From: Symbiodinium natans
Taxonomy: Eukaryota > Sar > Dinophyceae > Suessiales > Symbiodiniaceae
Assembly (NCBI GenBank): GCA_905221605.1
Contig: CAJNDS010002831.1
Span: 62,001 to 126,000, forward strand
Length of the DNA stretch: 64,000 bases
Direction of reading: 5' to 3'
How positions within the stretch are numbered: the first letter of the stretch is position 1; each line of letters begins with the position of its first letter. Position numbers and translations under genes: made by a program. Below, in pieces: positions 1 to 11,752 of this stretch. The notes beneath the pieces are model-generated. The model saw only the letters and a list, made by a program, of their open reading frames with translations. It had not been told where the DNA came from and did not search any database.

Positions 1-1915
1 ACCCCCGAACCGGAGGATTTCGAGACCACCTGCGACTGCTTCGGCGCTTACGTGGAGCGGATGCGCAGCCCCGGCCGTTGGGGCTGAAAGCAGTTCTCTT
101 TCTCGTTGTTCGGGGGCGTCGAGGGCTCTCGGGGTTTGGTGCTGGAGTCAGGAGCTTGGGGGGCTTTGCTAGCAGTTGTAAGAACACGAGTTTTGTTACT
201 AGCAATAATCATTATGATGATAGCCACTGCCATGCTAAGCAGCCGGCATGTTAGTGGGACTCAAAATGAGTTCGAGAGACATCAGTAAACAAACAAGTAT
301 CGAACCATCTGATGTTAATTCTACGGGCATCTTTGATCTGCGGGAGCAGTAACGGCCCTGAGCTGCGACGACGGGCGAGGGATTGATGAGGAGGTGCTGC
401 TCGATACTGCGGGTCTCTTTTCTGGAGGTTGGGGCATCCCTTTCAGATTTCAGAGAAAGGCCCCCCCCCCCCACACCCACCACAAATTTGAGAACACTGC
501 CCAAGAGAGGAAACAGATCCCGCCATAAGCCCGAAACCTGAAACCCTAGACCCTGGACATCGCTAGACCCCAGACCCTAGAAACCCTAAACCCCGAACCC
601 AAACCCTGGCGCGTGGCAAGAAAAGATGCTGAAAAGCCGAGCAACAGAGAACGCCCCCAGGAAACACCCCCAATTAAGCACTAGAAGCCCTACAAACCCA
701 AACCTGACACCCTTTTCCCGTCAAGCCTAAACCCCCTCCCCCCAACGCTCCCAGGAAACTGGGGGTCACAGCTGGAACTGATGGCCATCTGCCAAGCCTT
801 TGGGGTGAGCCCCTGCAGAAATTTTCCCCCTTTCGGGTTCAGGGTTTCGGGTCTTGGGTTTAGGGTTTACGGTTTGGGGGGTGTTCCTAGAAGAAGGTGG
901 GGGGGGTCCTATTCGGGGCAGGGCATTGCCCACATAAGAACTTGGTGGCCCAGCTGGTACCCCTTTTGCCCCCCTTTTTTTGTTCAAGGTTCCCCCTTAT
1001 GGTTGGGCTTCACAACTTTTCCCCTTCGAAGCCCTTCAGAAGCTCTGTCACTCCACATACGCCCACAGGGCACCCACATAAAGTTCTAAAGCAGTCAAGC
1101 CGTACACGTGTGTTTGGGGCTCCTTCCTCAGCCCCTGGGCACTAGACACTGTTGTGGGGCTTCCAGGGCTCTTTGGGGTTTTGGCCCTCGAGCCATGCAC
1201 TCGGAAACTGTAGGGAGCATGGCTTCTCCTTGTTGTGGGATGATGATGGCGATTGTCATTCTTTTTTTCCTAGGAGAGCAGAAGGTTCGGCGAGGAGGGC
1301 TGTTTGGAGGGCTTCAGGCTTGTGGGCTTCGAAGCGGCTCAAGAGAAATTAGCACGCGGAATCCCTCTTCAACGATACCCAGACTTTACTTTATCATAGT
1401 GGGGTAACATTTTACATGTTTAAGGGGTACTTAAGCTCAATAAGGAATAGAAATTTAGACTTTCAATACTACCCCAACCATGAATTAGTTAAACCCCTCA
1501 TAGCCCCCGGAGGCCCTCAAGCCCCTCCAGCCAAAGCTGCCCCAAGGAACGTCATCGTCCACCAGGTTGGCTCGCCGTCCTACGAGATGGAGTTTAGCCC
1601 TGCCGACGCGCGGTGCCTGCAGCTGTCATACCACGACGGCGAGCACTACAACAGCGTCCGGCGCCGCGGACTGCAGACACAGAGGGCAATCCTCGACCCA
1701 AATCTCGAGCCCCCATTGTTGAAGGGCAAACCTCCAGTCAGCCATCACCTCAGCAACTCCAAAGATCCCCAAACTGCAGCCCCCCCCCCCCCCCCAACAA
1801 AAAAAGGAGAAAGAACAAAAAAAGCAAAAGACACCGTGCAAACGCTGAAGCTGCGCGAAACTTCGCTAAGCCACCAAAGCACAGGTTCGAGTGGGACCTG
1901 ACTCTGGGCAAGGCC
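1..1915 (+). CDS. OTU-family cysteine protease (deubiquitinase), 3' part, multi-exon
   Basis: Three pieces of an OTU domain are visible. Exon 1-76 (cut by the window edge) encodes DFETTCDCFGAYVERMRSPG. Exon 755-804 starts after CCCAG and encodes NWGSQLELMAICQAFG, ending at a GTGAGC donor; the 76/755 junction is phase-consistent and yields RNWGSQLEL, the WGG-x-x-EL-x-A block of OTU proteases. A third exon around 1531-1665 encodes NVIVHQVGSPSYEM and then LSYHDGEHYNSVR, the conserved end of the fold with the catalytic His before YNSV. A further exon at about 1850-1915 (KHRFEWDLTLGKA) ends at GTAAGC. The catalytic Cys exon must lie left of the window. OTU enzymes cleave ubiquitin chains. The borders of the third exon are not phase-resolved. 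Exons at 3184-5721 may belong to the same gene. Confidence 0.8.
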
Positions 1916-2095
1916 GTAAGCTTCCTCTCCCTGCAGCAGCTGAAGAGACTCGGCGGGGCTGGAGGGGCAGTGGGCTTGGATTCCCGGAAGTCTTTGGCGG
2001 GCCCTAGAGCCTCAGGTCTTTGTGAATGTGCCGAATAGAAGAGACTTCGGGAAACAAAGCCATGGCAAACTCATACGCTTCAGCTGCAGAAACCT

Positions 2096-2115
2096 GAGCC
2101 CCATTTTGGCTCAAA
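2096..2115 (+). other. Relict dinoflagellate spliced leader
   Basis: CCATTTTGGCTCAA at 2101-2114 is a perfect 14-base match to the 3' core of the dinoflagellate spliced leader, preceded by GAGCC where the leader has GTAGC. A leader sequence in genomic DNA is the accepted mark of an mRNA that was trans-spliced, reverse-transcribed and reinserted. It lies about 230 bases upstream of the ATG of the intronless gene at 2346, the right place and strand for its old 5' end. Confidence 0.75.
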
Positions 2116-2345
2116 TGTCACGCGCCGCAAGGTCTCAGCGCACACGTCGTATCGGCAGAACAACATCGGGCTCACAAATGTTATGGCGTGTACACGTGGT
2201 AGCCCGTCTTAACCCTTGCTACCCGCGCCACTGCCAGAGTGTTCCAAGCAGCAGTACTCTTTCCCAGTCAGCCCTGAATCTACAACAAAAAAACCCTCCA
2301 CACCCATCTGCAAACGCCCTGCCATTTACGTGGTAATGCTCGGCC

Positions 2346-3074
2346 ATGCTCTTCGCGGAGGATGAGTACGTGGAGCGGGTCTTTGAGGTCGAGGTTCCAG
2401 AGGGCGTTCACCTGCCAGGCATTGATGGCAAGCTGCAACTCAGGTTGTACGGTTGGCCCATGGGCGCCAGTGGGGCCATCTGCTGGAGGGGATCTTGGGC
2501 CTCAGTGCATCTCCTCCTGCGCGCCGCCGGAGCGCTGCCGGGGCAGCGGGTGCTCGAGCTGGGCGCCGGCTGCGGCCTGCTCGCGCACACGGCCGCGCTG
2601 CTCGGGGCCTGCAGCACCGCCAGCGATGGCAGCGAGGAGGAGATCCCACTTCTGGCGAAGAACGCCGCTGCCTTTGAAGACCCTCTGAAGCTCGGCGGGT
2701 CCTTGGACGCCACGCACCTGGAGTGGGGCCGGGCTTCTGCGGAAAGGTCAGGCCTTCCCGAGCGCGGCTTTGATCTCCTCGTGGGTTCTGAGATCGTGTA
2801 CATCCCAGAGTACATCCCGGCCTTGGCCGAGAGCATCTCTTACTTCCTGGCTGCTGGCGGGGAGGCCGTGATCACGAACACCGCCGTTGCCACGCGAACG
2901 ACTCAGTCACAAGCCCAGCAGCTCTTTTGCGATTCTTTGAGGAAGGAAGGCCTTACCTTCGAGTTCGAGATGCCGCCCCAGGTGCCGCCGCCCCCTCATG
3001 AAACGCACTGGGCTGACACCTCCTACATCGTGCGCATCCGGCGCGGGGACTCCAGCATCACCTCAGGAAGCTAA
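2346..3074 (+). CDS. METTL21/FAM86-like lysine methyltransferase (Methyltransf_16), intronless
   Basis: A 242-residue uninterrupted frame from ATG to TAA. It has the SAM-binding glycine motif VLELGAGCGLL at about residues 69-79, the acidic end of the next strand as ASDGSEEE near 93-100, and the family segment DLLVGSEIVYIPEYIPAL near 140-157. The order and spacing fit class I seven-beta-strand protein lysine methyltransferases of the METTL21/FAM86 group, which methylate non-histone proteins such as chaperones and elongation factors; the substrate cannot be read here. The start is the first ATG and leaves the N-terminal segment before motif I intact. The absence of introns beside intron-rich genes, plus the leader relict 230 bases upstream, points to a retroposed copy. 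No frame damage is seen, so it may be functional. Confidence 0.85.
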   Translation: MLFAEDEYVERVFEVEVPEGVHLPGIDGKLQLRLYGWPMGASGAICWRGSWASVHLLLRAAGALPGQRVLELGAGCGLLAHTAALLGACSTASDGSEEEIPLLAKNAAAFEDPLKLGGSLDATHLEWGRASAERSGLPERGFDLLVGSEIVYIPEYIPALAESISYFLAAGGEAVITNTAVATRTTQSQAQQLFCDSLRKEGLTFEFEMPPQVPPPPHETHWADTSYIVRIRRGDSSITSGS

Positions 3075-3183
3075 GAAAAAGGCAACCCTGGACCCTCAAA
3101 AGAAACCCGGCACCCTCCGAATTCGACTGCTGCAGCCCCTGACCTACCGTTCCTACCAAAACTCCTACTAACCCTGAGCCGAG

Positions 3184-5502
3184 GATGCGGGACAGCGACG
3201 TCGCGGCACTGCTGGAGGAGGTGATGCAAGAAGTTCTAGCCCCGAGTCGTCCCCTATACCCTGAAATTACTTGCGCAAGCCCTCAAAACGCCCCATTCAG
3301 CCCTTGTAAACCCTCAACCCGATACCCCCCCCCCCCCCCCCCAAAAAAAAAAAGCCTTTACAAAGGCAGCCCCTGCAGGTCAAGTACAGCCTTCCCCCGA
3401 ACCACGGCTTTGAAGACACGGCGCTGCGCTCGACGCTGCTGCAGTGCAAGGACCCTGAGCAGCCTATTTGCCAGCTGATCTTGAGGGTCCTTACTTTGGG
3501 TTTCGGGGTTACGGTCTGCTTTTGGGTTTAGTCTGTTTTTTGGGGCCTCAGTTCAAAATTCCACCCAAACTCCCCAGCCCCCGGCCTCCGCGAGTACGAC
3601 GCCGGGTCAGCAGTGGAGCTGTTGCTCAACAAGCTGGCGGGCGTCGCAGCGGACGCCGAACCAGCTCCTGGGTTGCAGCAACATAAGCAGGGCCCCAAGG
3701 GTCTAAATGGGTTAAGGGCTTAGGGTTCAACGTTCAGGGGCTCAAGGGGATGTGCTGAAGCAACTCAGGAAATAGAAAGTATTGAGCAGATAGCAGATCT
3801 CGTAGATGCCGTAGGTATTTCTTTAGATGTCTAGAGTCCAGACGTGACAAAGGCAGCTTGAACAATTTGTTCCCTGACTCGACAATGTTGGTTATGAGTG
3901 CAAAGGGCATATCACGTAGGCCCTGTAGTTGTCAGAGACTGTCATGCCTTTCCATGAGCGCCCCCGAGGAATGTAGTAATGGCTGAACCCTGAGCATTCT
4001 AACAACCTTCCCGAAATAAACCCGGTGTCTTTCACCAGTCCAACTATACTATGCGTTCAGGTCTTTCTTTGATCTCAATAAGATTGGCAAGGGAGAGTGC
4101 AAATCGTGTAGCGCGACAAGCAAGTTTAAGTATTTGTGAGGCTTGAGACTTGTGAGAAATGATATGCCGAGAGGCGAGAAGAGCATGTCGCAGGAAAAAT
4201 CTGGATAAACAACAAGCAACAAGACATGAACAGCGCGAAAGGAAGCAACTCATGTGCATCATGCAGACATCTCGGTTGGCAAGCATAAATATGGGTAGGA
4301 TACCGGTTGACCCGTCGAACGGGGGTACAAGAGCTGCTACGGCTTACCATCTTGATTTCCGGTTGCCACCCCTAAGCCCTCTAAACCCTAAACCATTAAC
4401 TTCAGAAAGCCTGCCCGCGAAGAAAAAGCAAACCCTGAACTCCAAACCCTAAACCCTACACCTGCGGGTAAAAAAACCCTAAAACCCCCCAAGTTGCAAC
4501 CTGCACAGACCTGAGAGCGACCAGGCCGACCCCAAGGAGGCTGCGGATGCGGCTCAGGCTGGGCTGGCCGAAGCCGCCGACGCGGCGCCGGCGGGCCAGG
4601 ACCGCCAGAAGCTCTCTGTGTTTGTTTTGTTTTTTGCTTGTTTCCCGGTCTGGAGTTTGGAAGCTTTATAGGGTTCTGTAGTAGACGGGTTCAAGATGCA
4701 AGGTTGGCAGGGCTTTGCGAGTTTTGGTTCTTAGAGGGTACTTCTTTGAAGAGGTCTTGAAGAGGCCGGGCGGCTCATAGGTCTGGAGGGCTGCCACGAC
4801 ACCGGGTCAAAAAGCAAATCTCCGCGGAAGGACAGCACAACGAGCAACCCCGTAACACCCTGAGCCCTAGAAGGTCCAGTGTTTTTGAGCATGTTCACAA
4901 CAGAGATGAATGCTTGTGACAGCACGTTGTTTTTTTTCAAGAAGCGTCAAGTACCCTTTGGCGCTGTGTTGTGCAAAGAGGCAAGAACGCTGCAAGTACC
5001 AGTGTTTTTGGGCATGGTCGCCTTAGGAACGGACGTTATCATGCCCCCCCCCCTCCCCCCCACCCCCCAAACCCCACCCTTCGAAATCCTCCGAAGTTGC
5101 TGAAAACAACCATGCAAACTACGTGTACGCCTCCCCCAACAGCCCTAAAAGCCCTAAACGCCAGAGGAGCCCCCCAGTGCCGAGGGCACACAGGAGCCCG
5201 CGAAATGCGCCGAAAAGCGCGCCAAGGCTCGGCTTGTGTGCAGCTCAAAGCGCCTCAAGTTGAGAGCTGAGGCCTTCATGTCAGTATGCACATATATGTA
5301 TATATAATATTTGTATGTTTTTTGGGAGGGGTTCATTTCTGTTATGTATATATACATATTCATTGTGTGTTTACTTGTACCATGTCATATGTACATGTAT
5401 ATATATATATATGTATATGTATACATGCGTGTGTCTGTGTGCCTGTGTGTCTGTGTCTTATTGTGTGTCTTTGTGTTTGTGTTCGTGTGTCTGAAACTCT
5501 GT

Positions 5503-5557
<55 letters not shown>

Positions 5558-5721
5558 TGCCCCTGCATGCATGAATGAATGTATGTACATATTAGACGGG
5601 GTGGGGGGGGGGGGGTGTTGGCATTGCAGTGTGTAGTGTCAGATGTCTTCCCGTGCCCCGCAGAGATGAAGGCGAGCCGTGCCGAGAAGCGGAACGAGCG
5701 GAAAGCCCAAGGCTACGGGGG
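3184..5721 (+). CDS. Exon cluster, possibly the 3' end of the OTU protease gene
   Basis: Several coding-like exons on the plus strand: about 3184-3230 (MRDSDVAALLEEVMQE); 3379-3486 after CCTGCAG (VKYSLPPNHGFEDTALRS, then LLQCKDPEQPICQLILR); 3578-3685 (GLREYDAGSAVELLLNKLAG); about 4504-4611 (ESDQADPKEAADAAQAGLAE); about 5166-5285 (EPAKCAEKRAKARLVCSSKR); 5663-5708 after CCCGCAG (EMKASRAEKRNERKAQ). The first three are helical and could form UBA-like modules; the last ones are Lys/Arg-rich. That order (OTU, helical module, basic tail) would suit an OTUD3-type deubiquitinase, with the methyltransferase nested in an intron, but not all junction phases were matched, so a separate gene is possible. 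Introns between them carry degenerate CCCTAAA/TTTAGGG text. Confidence 0.5.
3690..4500. other. Non-coding interval, probable intron
   Basis: No convincing exon is seen. It opens with TTAAGGGCTTAGGG-like text and ends with several CCCTAAA motifs just before the exon at 4504. The short frames on both strands have no recognisable motif. Confidence 0.4.
5280..5610. repeat. AT/TG microsatellite block
   Basis: TATATG-type repeats at about 5285-5430 pass into TGTGTC variants and then a pure (TG)n run at about 5505-5552, closed by a poly-G tract near 5602-5615. It probably sits in an intron just before the exon at 5663. Confidence 0.85.
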
Positions 5722-5939
5722 GCGGGGGGGGGGGGGTGGGTTGGGCTTGGCAAGAAAGTTCTGCGGTTCCTGCCGTGCCGAAGCAGCCTGAGTGCTCTCT
5801 TGCTATGCTATCGGAACTCCACAGGTTGTTGGTACCGAGGGCAACATGGGTGTCAAGTGCGGGGCAGGTTGACTTAGAAGCCCCTTGAAAACAAAGAATG
5901 GCACCCTTTTTTTATTTAATGGCTACCGCCAGTGCCGCC

Positions 5940-6015
5940 GACCCCCAACTCTAAACCCTAAACCCCAAACCCCAAACCCGAAACCCGAAACCCTAAACCG
6001 TAAACCGTAAACCCG
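5940..6015. repeat. Degenerate telomere-type array (CCCTAAA variants)
   Basis: About ten units of CCCTAAA, CCCCAAA, CCCGAAA and CCGTAAA directly precede the minisatellite array. This is the C-rich strand. Confidence 0.8.
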
Positions 6016-7452
6016 AAACCCTCAACATTCTAACAGCAAGGCAGCGGGAGGGGTGGGCAGGAGTGGGGCATGCACTGGAGCCCTTAAAACACGCCAGTCT
6101 GACAGCAGGCAGCGGAGGGGGTCGGCGGGGGTGAGAAGGGCGGGGGGAGCGGGGGGAGCGGGGGGGGCGGGGGGAGCGGGGGGGGGCGGGGGCAGCGAAG
6201 GGAGGGCTCGGGCATGCACTGGAGCCCTTAAAAACACTCCATTCTAACAGCAAGGCAGCGGGAGGGGTGGGCAGGAGTGGGGCATGCACTAAACCCCTTA
6301 AAACACGCCAGTCTGACAGCAAGGCAGCGGAGGGGGTCGGCGGGGGGGGGGGAGCGGGGGGGGCGGGGGGGGCGGGGGCAGCGAAGGGAGGGCTCGGGCA
6401 TGCACTGGAGCCCTTAAAACACTCCATTCTAACCCTTAAAACGCAAGGCAGCGGGAGGGGTGGGCAGGAGTGGGGCATGCACTGGAGCCCTTAAAACACG
6501 CCAGTTTGACAGCAAGGCAGTGGAGGGGGTCGGCGGGGGTGGGAAGGGCGGGGGGAGCGGGGGGGGCGGGGGGGGCGGGGGCAGGGCTTGGGCATGCACT
6601 GGAGCCCTTAAAAACACTTCATTCTAACAGCAAGGCAGCGGGAGGGGTGGGCAGGAGTGGGGCATGCACTGGAGCCCTTAAAACACGCCAGTCTGACAGC
6701 AAGGCAGCAGAAGGGGCAGCGAAAGGAGGGCTCGGCGGGGGTGGGAAGGGCGGGGGGAGCGGGGGGAGCGGGGGGGGCGGGGGGGCCGGGGGCAGCGAAG
6801 GGAGGGCTCGGGCATGCACTGGAGCCCTTAAAAACACTCCATTCGAACAGCAAGGCAGCGGGAGGGGTGGGCAGGAGTGGGGCACTAAACCCCTTAAAAC
6901 ACGCCAGTCTGACAGCAAGGCAGCGGAGGGGGTCGGCGGGGGGGGGGGAGCGGGGGGGGCGGGGGGGGCGGGGGCAGCGAAGGGAGGGCTCGGGCATGCA
7001 CTGGAGCCCTTAAAACACTCCATTCTAACAGCAAGGCAGCGGGAGGGGTGGGCAGGAGTGGGGCATGCACTGGAGCCCTTAAAACACGCCAGTTTGACAG
7101 CAAGGCAGCGGAGGGGGTCGGCGGGGGTGGGAAGGGCGGGGGGAGCGGGGGCAGCGGGGGGGGCGGGGGGGGCGGGGGCAGCGAAGGGAGGGCTCGGGCA
7201 TGGACTGGAGCCCTTGAAAACACTCCATTCTAACAGCAAGGCAGCGGGAGGGGGGGTGGGAAGGGCGGGGGGAGCGGCGGGAGCGGGGGGGGCGGGGGGG
7301 GCGGGGGCAGTGAAGGGAGGGCTCGGGCATGCGCTGGAGCCCTTAAAAACACTCCATTCTAACAGCAAGGCAGCGGGAGGGGTGGGCAGGAGTGGGGCAT
7401 GCACTAAACCCCTTAAAACACGCCAGTCTGACAGCAAGGCAAGCGGGGGGGG

Positions 7453-7552
7453 NNNNNNNNNNNNNNNNNNNNNNNNNNNNNNNNNNNNNNNNNNNNNNNN
7501 NNNNNNNNNNNNNNNNNNNNNNNNNNNNNNNNNNNNNNNNNNNNNNNNNNNN
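7453..7552. other. Assembly gap of 100 N
   Basis: Exactly 100 N inside the minisatellite, a conventional placeholder for a gap of unknown size. The true array may be much longer. Confidence 0.98.
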
Positions 7553-10500
7553 AGGAGTGGGGCATGCACTGGAGCCCTTAAAACACGCCAGTTTGACAGC
7601 AAGGCAGCGGAGGGGGTCGGCGGGGGTGGGAAGGGCGGGGGGAGCGGGGGCAGCGGGGGGGGCGGGGGGGGCGGGGGCAGCGAAGGGAGGGCTCGGGCAT
7701 GCACTGGAGCCCTTGAAAACACTCCATTCTAACAGCAAGGGGTGGGCAGGAGTGGGGCATGCGCTGGAGCCCTTAAAACACGCCAGTCTGACAGCAAGGC
7801 AGCGGAGGGGGTCGGCGGGGGTGGGAAGGGCGGGGGGAGCGGGGGGAGCGGGGGGGGCGGGGGGGGCGGGGCAGCGAAGGGAGGGCTCGGGCATGCACTG
7901 GAGCCCTTAAAAACACTCCATTCTAACAGCAAGGCAGCGGGAGGGGTGGGCAGGAGTGGGGCATGCACTAAACCCCTTAAAACACGCCAGTCTGACAGCA
8001 AGGCAGCGGAGGGGGTCGGCGGGGGTGGGAAGGGCAGGGGCCGGGGGGGGGGCGGGGGCAGCGAAGGGAGGGCTCGGGCATGCACTGGAGCCCAAGGCAG
8101 CGGGAGGGGTGGGCAGGAGTGGGGCATGCACTGGAGCCCTTAAAACACGCCAGTCTGACAGCAAGGCAGCTCGGCGGGGGTGGGAAGGGCGGGGGGAGCG
8201 GGGGGAGCGGGGGGGGCGGGGGGGGCGGGGGCAGCGAAGGGAGGGCTCGGGCATGCACTTAAGCCCTTAAAAACACTCCATTCTAACAGCAAGGCAGCGG
8301 GAGGGGTGGGCAGGAGTGGGGCATGCGCTGGAGCCATTAAACACGCCAGTCTGAAAACACTCCATTCTAACAGCAAGGCAGCGGGAGGGGTGGGCAGGAG
8401 TGGGGCATGCACTGGAGCCCTTAAAACACGCCAGTCTGACAGCAGGCAGCGGAGGGGGTCGGCGGGGGTGAGAAGGGCGGGGGAGCGGGGGGAGCGGGGG
8501 GGGCGGGGGGGGCGGGGGGGGCGGGGGCAGCGAAGGGAGGGCTCGGGCATGCACTGGAGCCCTTAAAAACACTTCATTCGAACAGCAAGGCAGCGGGAGG
8601 GGTGGGCAGGAGTGGGGCATGCACTGGAGCCCAAAACACGCCAGTGTGACAGCAAGGCAGCGGAGGGGGTCGGCGGGGGTGAGCGGGGGAGCGGGGGGGG
8701 CGGGGGGGGCGGGGGGGGCGGGGGGGGCGGGGGCAGGGCTTGGGCATGCACTGGAGCCCTTAAAAACACTTCATTCTAACAGCAAGGCAGCGGGAGGGGT
8801 GGGCAGGAGTGGGGCATGCACTGGAGCCCTTAAAACACGCCAGTCTGACAGCAAGGCAGCAGAAGGGGCAGCGAAAGGAGGGCTCGGCGGGGGTGGGAAG
8901 GGCGGGGGGAGCGGGGGGAGCGGGGGGGGCGGGGGGGCCGGGGGCAGCGAAGGGAGGGCTCGGGCATGCACTGGAGCCCTTAAAAAACACCCTTCTAACC
9001 GCAAGGCAGGGGGGGGGTGGGGCAGGAAGTGGGGCACTAAACCCCTTTAACAACGCCAGTCTGACAGCAAGCAGCGGAGGGGGTTCGGAGGGGGGGGGGG
9101 GGGAGCCGGGGGGGGCGGGGGGGGCGGGGGGAAGCGAAGGGAGGGATTGGGGCATGCCACTGGAGCCCTTAACAACTCCATTCTAACAGCACGGCAGGGG
9201 AGGGGGGGCAGGCGTGGGGCATGCAATGGAATCCTAAAAAAACACGCCAGTTTGGACAGCAAGGCAGAGGGAGGGTCGGCGGGGGTGGGAAGGGCGCGGG
9301 GGGAGCCGGGGGGCAGCGGTGGGGGGGGGTGGGGGCAGTGAAGGGGCGGGCTCGGGCATGGACTGAGCCTGAAAAAACAATCCATTTAACAGCGACGGGC
9401 AGCGGGAGGGGGGTGGAAGGGCGGGGGGACGGCGGGAGCGGGGGACGGGGGGGGGGCGGGGGGCAGCGAAGGGAGTGCTTCGGGCATGCACTGAGCCCTT
9501 AAAAACACTCCATTCTAACAGCAAGGCAGGCAGCGGGAGGGGTGGGCAGGAGTGGGGCATGCACTGGAGCCCTTAAAACACGCCAGTCCAGCGGAGGGGG
9601 TCGGCGGGGGTGGGAAGGGCGGGGGGAATGGGGGGGAGCGGGGGGGGCGGGGGGGGCGGGGGCAGCGAAGGGAGGGCTCGGGCATGCACTGGAGCCCTTA
9701 AAAACACTCCATTCTAACAGCAAGGCAGCGCGAGGGGTGGGCGGGAGTGGGGCATGCACAACCCTTAAAACACGCCAGTCTGACAGCAAGGAAAGCGGGA
9801 GGGGGTCTGGCGGGGGGGGAAGGGGCAGGGGCCGGGGGGGGGCGGGGGCAGCGAAGGGGGGCTCGGGGCCCAAGGCAGAGGGAGGGTTGTGGGAAGGACG
9901 TGGGGCAGGCAATGCGAGCCCTTAAAACACGCCAGTCATGACAGCAAGGCAGCTCAGGCGGGGGTGGGAAGGGCGGGGGAGCGGGTGGGAGAGCGGGGGG
10001 GGCGGGGGGGGGGGGGGAAGCGAAGGGAGGGCTCGGGCATGCATTGGAGCCCTTAAAAACACTCCATTCTAACAGCAAGGCAGCGGGAGGGGTGGGCAGG
10101 AGTGGGGCATGCGCTGGAGCCATTAAACACGCCAGTCTGAAAACACTCCATTCTAACAGCAACAGGAGTGGGGCATGCACTGGAGCCCTTAAAACACGCC
10201 AGTCTGACAGCAGGCAGCGGAGGGGGTCGGCGGGGGTGAGAAGGGCGGGGGGAGCGGGGGGAGCGGGGGGGGCGGGGGGAGCGGGGGGGGGCGGGGGCAG
10301 CGAAGGGAGGGCTCGGGCATGCACTGGAGCCCTTAAAAACACTCCATTCTAACAGCAAAGCACAGCAAGGCAGCGGAAGGGGTGGGCAGGAGTGGGCATG
10401 CACTGGAGCCCTTAAAACACGCCAGTGTGACAGCAAGGCAGCGGAGGGGGTCGGCGGGTGTGGGCAGGGCGGGGGGAGCGGGGGAGCGGGGGGGGCGGGG

Positions 10501-11372
10501 GGGGCGGGGGCAGCGAAGGGAGGGCTTGGGCATGCACTGGAGCCCTTAAAAACACTTCATTCTGACAGCAAGGCAGCGGGAGGGGTGGGCAGGAGTGGGG
10601 CATGCACTGGAGCCCTTAAAACACGCCAGACAGCAAGGCAGCGGAGGGGGCAGCGAAGGGAGGGCTCGGCGGGGGTGGGAAGGGCGGGGGGAGCGGGAAG
10701 GGCGGGGGGAGCGGGGGGGGCGGGGGGGGCGGGGGCAGCGAAGGGAGGGCTCGGGCATGCACTGGAGCCCTTAAAAACACTCCATTCTAACAGCAATGCA
10801 GCGGGAGGGGTGGGCAGGAGTGGGGCATGCACTAAACCCCTTAAAACACGCCAATCTGACAGCAAGGCAGCGGAGGGGGTCGGCGGGGGCGGGGGGGCGG
10901 GGGGAGCGGGGGGGGCGGGGGGGGGCAGCGAAGGGAGGGCTCGGGCATGCACTGGAGCCCTTAAAACGCAAGGCAGCGGGAGGGGTGGGCAGGAGTGGGG
11001 CATGCACTGGAGCCCTTTACACACGCCAGTTTGACAGCAAGGCAGTGGAGGGGGTCGGCGGGGGTGGGAAGGGCGGGGGGAGCGGGGGCAGCGGGCGGGG
11101 CGGGGGGAGCGGGGGCAGCGAAGGGAGGGTTCGGGCATGCACTGGAGCCCTTGAAAACACTCCATTCTAACAGCAGGGGTGGGAAGGGCGGGGGTGGGAG
11201 CGGGGGGAGCGGGGGGGGCGGGGGCAGCGAAGGGAGGGCTCGGGCATGCACTGGAGCCCTTAAAAACACTCCATTCTAACAGCAAGGCAGCGGGAGGGGT
11301 GGGCAGGAGTGGGGCATGCACTAAACCCCTTAAAACACGCCAGTCTGACAGCAAGGCAGCGGAGGGGGTCGG

Positions 11373-11373
<1 letters not shown>

Positions 11374-11435
<62 letters not shown>
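11374..11435. repeat. 62-base poly-G tract
   Basis: An uninterrupted run of G replaces the normal GGGGGGAGC spacer in one repeat unit. It is either a real homopolymer expansion or a consensus error; read support would decide. Confidence 0.9.
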
Positions 11436-11438
<3 letters not shown>

Positions 11439-11752
11439 CGAAGGGAGGGCTCGGGCATGCACTGGAGCCCTTAAAACGCAAGGCAGCGGGAGGGGTGAGG
11501 AGTGGGGCATGCACTGGAGCCCTTAAAACACGCCAGTTTGACAGCAAGGCAGTGGAGGGGGTCGGCGGGGGTGGGAAGGGCGGGGGGAGCGGGGGCAGCA
11601 GGGGGGGCGGGGGGGGCGGGGGCAGCAAAGGGAGGGTTCGGGCATGCACTGGAGCCCTTGAAAACACTCCATTCTAACAGCAAGGCAGCGGGAGGGGTGG
11701 GCAGGAGTGGGGTGGGAAGGGCGAGGGGAGCGGGGGGGGGCGGGGGGGGGCA

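Larger units (their letters stand above)
6024..11752. repeat. 5.7 kb G-rich dimeric minisatellite array
   Basis: About 28-30 tandem copies of a compound unit of roughly 190-210 bases. Half A runs GGCAGCGGGAGGGGTGGGCA, AGGAGTGGGGCATGCACTGG, AGCCCTTAAAACACGCCAGT. Half B runs GGAGGGGGTCGGCGGGGGT, a variable GGGGGGAGC/GGGGGGGC block, GCAGCGAAGGGAGGGCTCGG, then GCATGCACTGGAGCCCTTAA and AACACTCCATTCTAACAG. The halves share the GCATGCACTGGAGCCCTTAA segment, so the unit looks like a duplicated monomer with two different spacers. Lengths vary mainly through the G-run block and partial deletions. Long open frames here (Gly/Ala-rich on plus, Pro-rich on minus) come from composition and are not called as genes. 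The plus strand is extremely G-rich and has high quadruplex potential. Confidence 0.95.

Noticed and set aside
6470-11526. Long Gly/Ala-rich (plus) and Pro-rich (minus) open frames
   Set aside because: They follow the minisatellite unit, change frame with unit length, span the N gap and have no codon structure of their own.
6024-11752. CRISPR-like array
   Set aside because: Repeats are tandem with no unique spacers, and the genome is eukaryotic.
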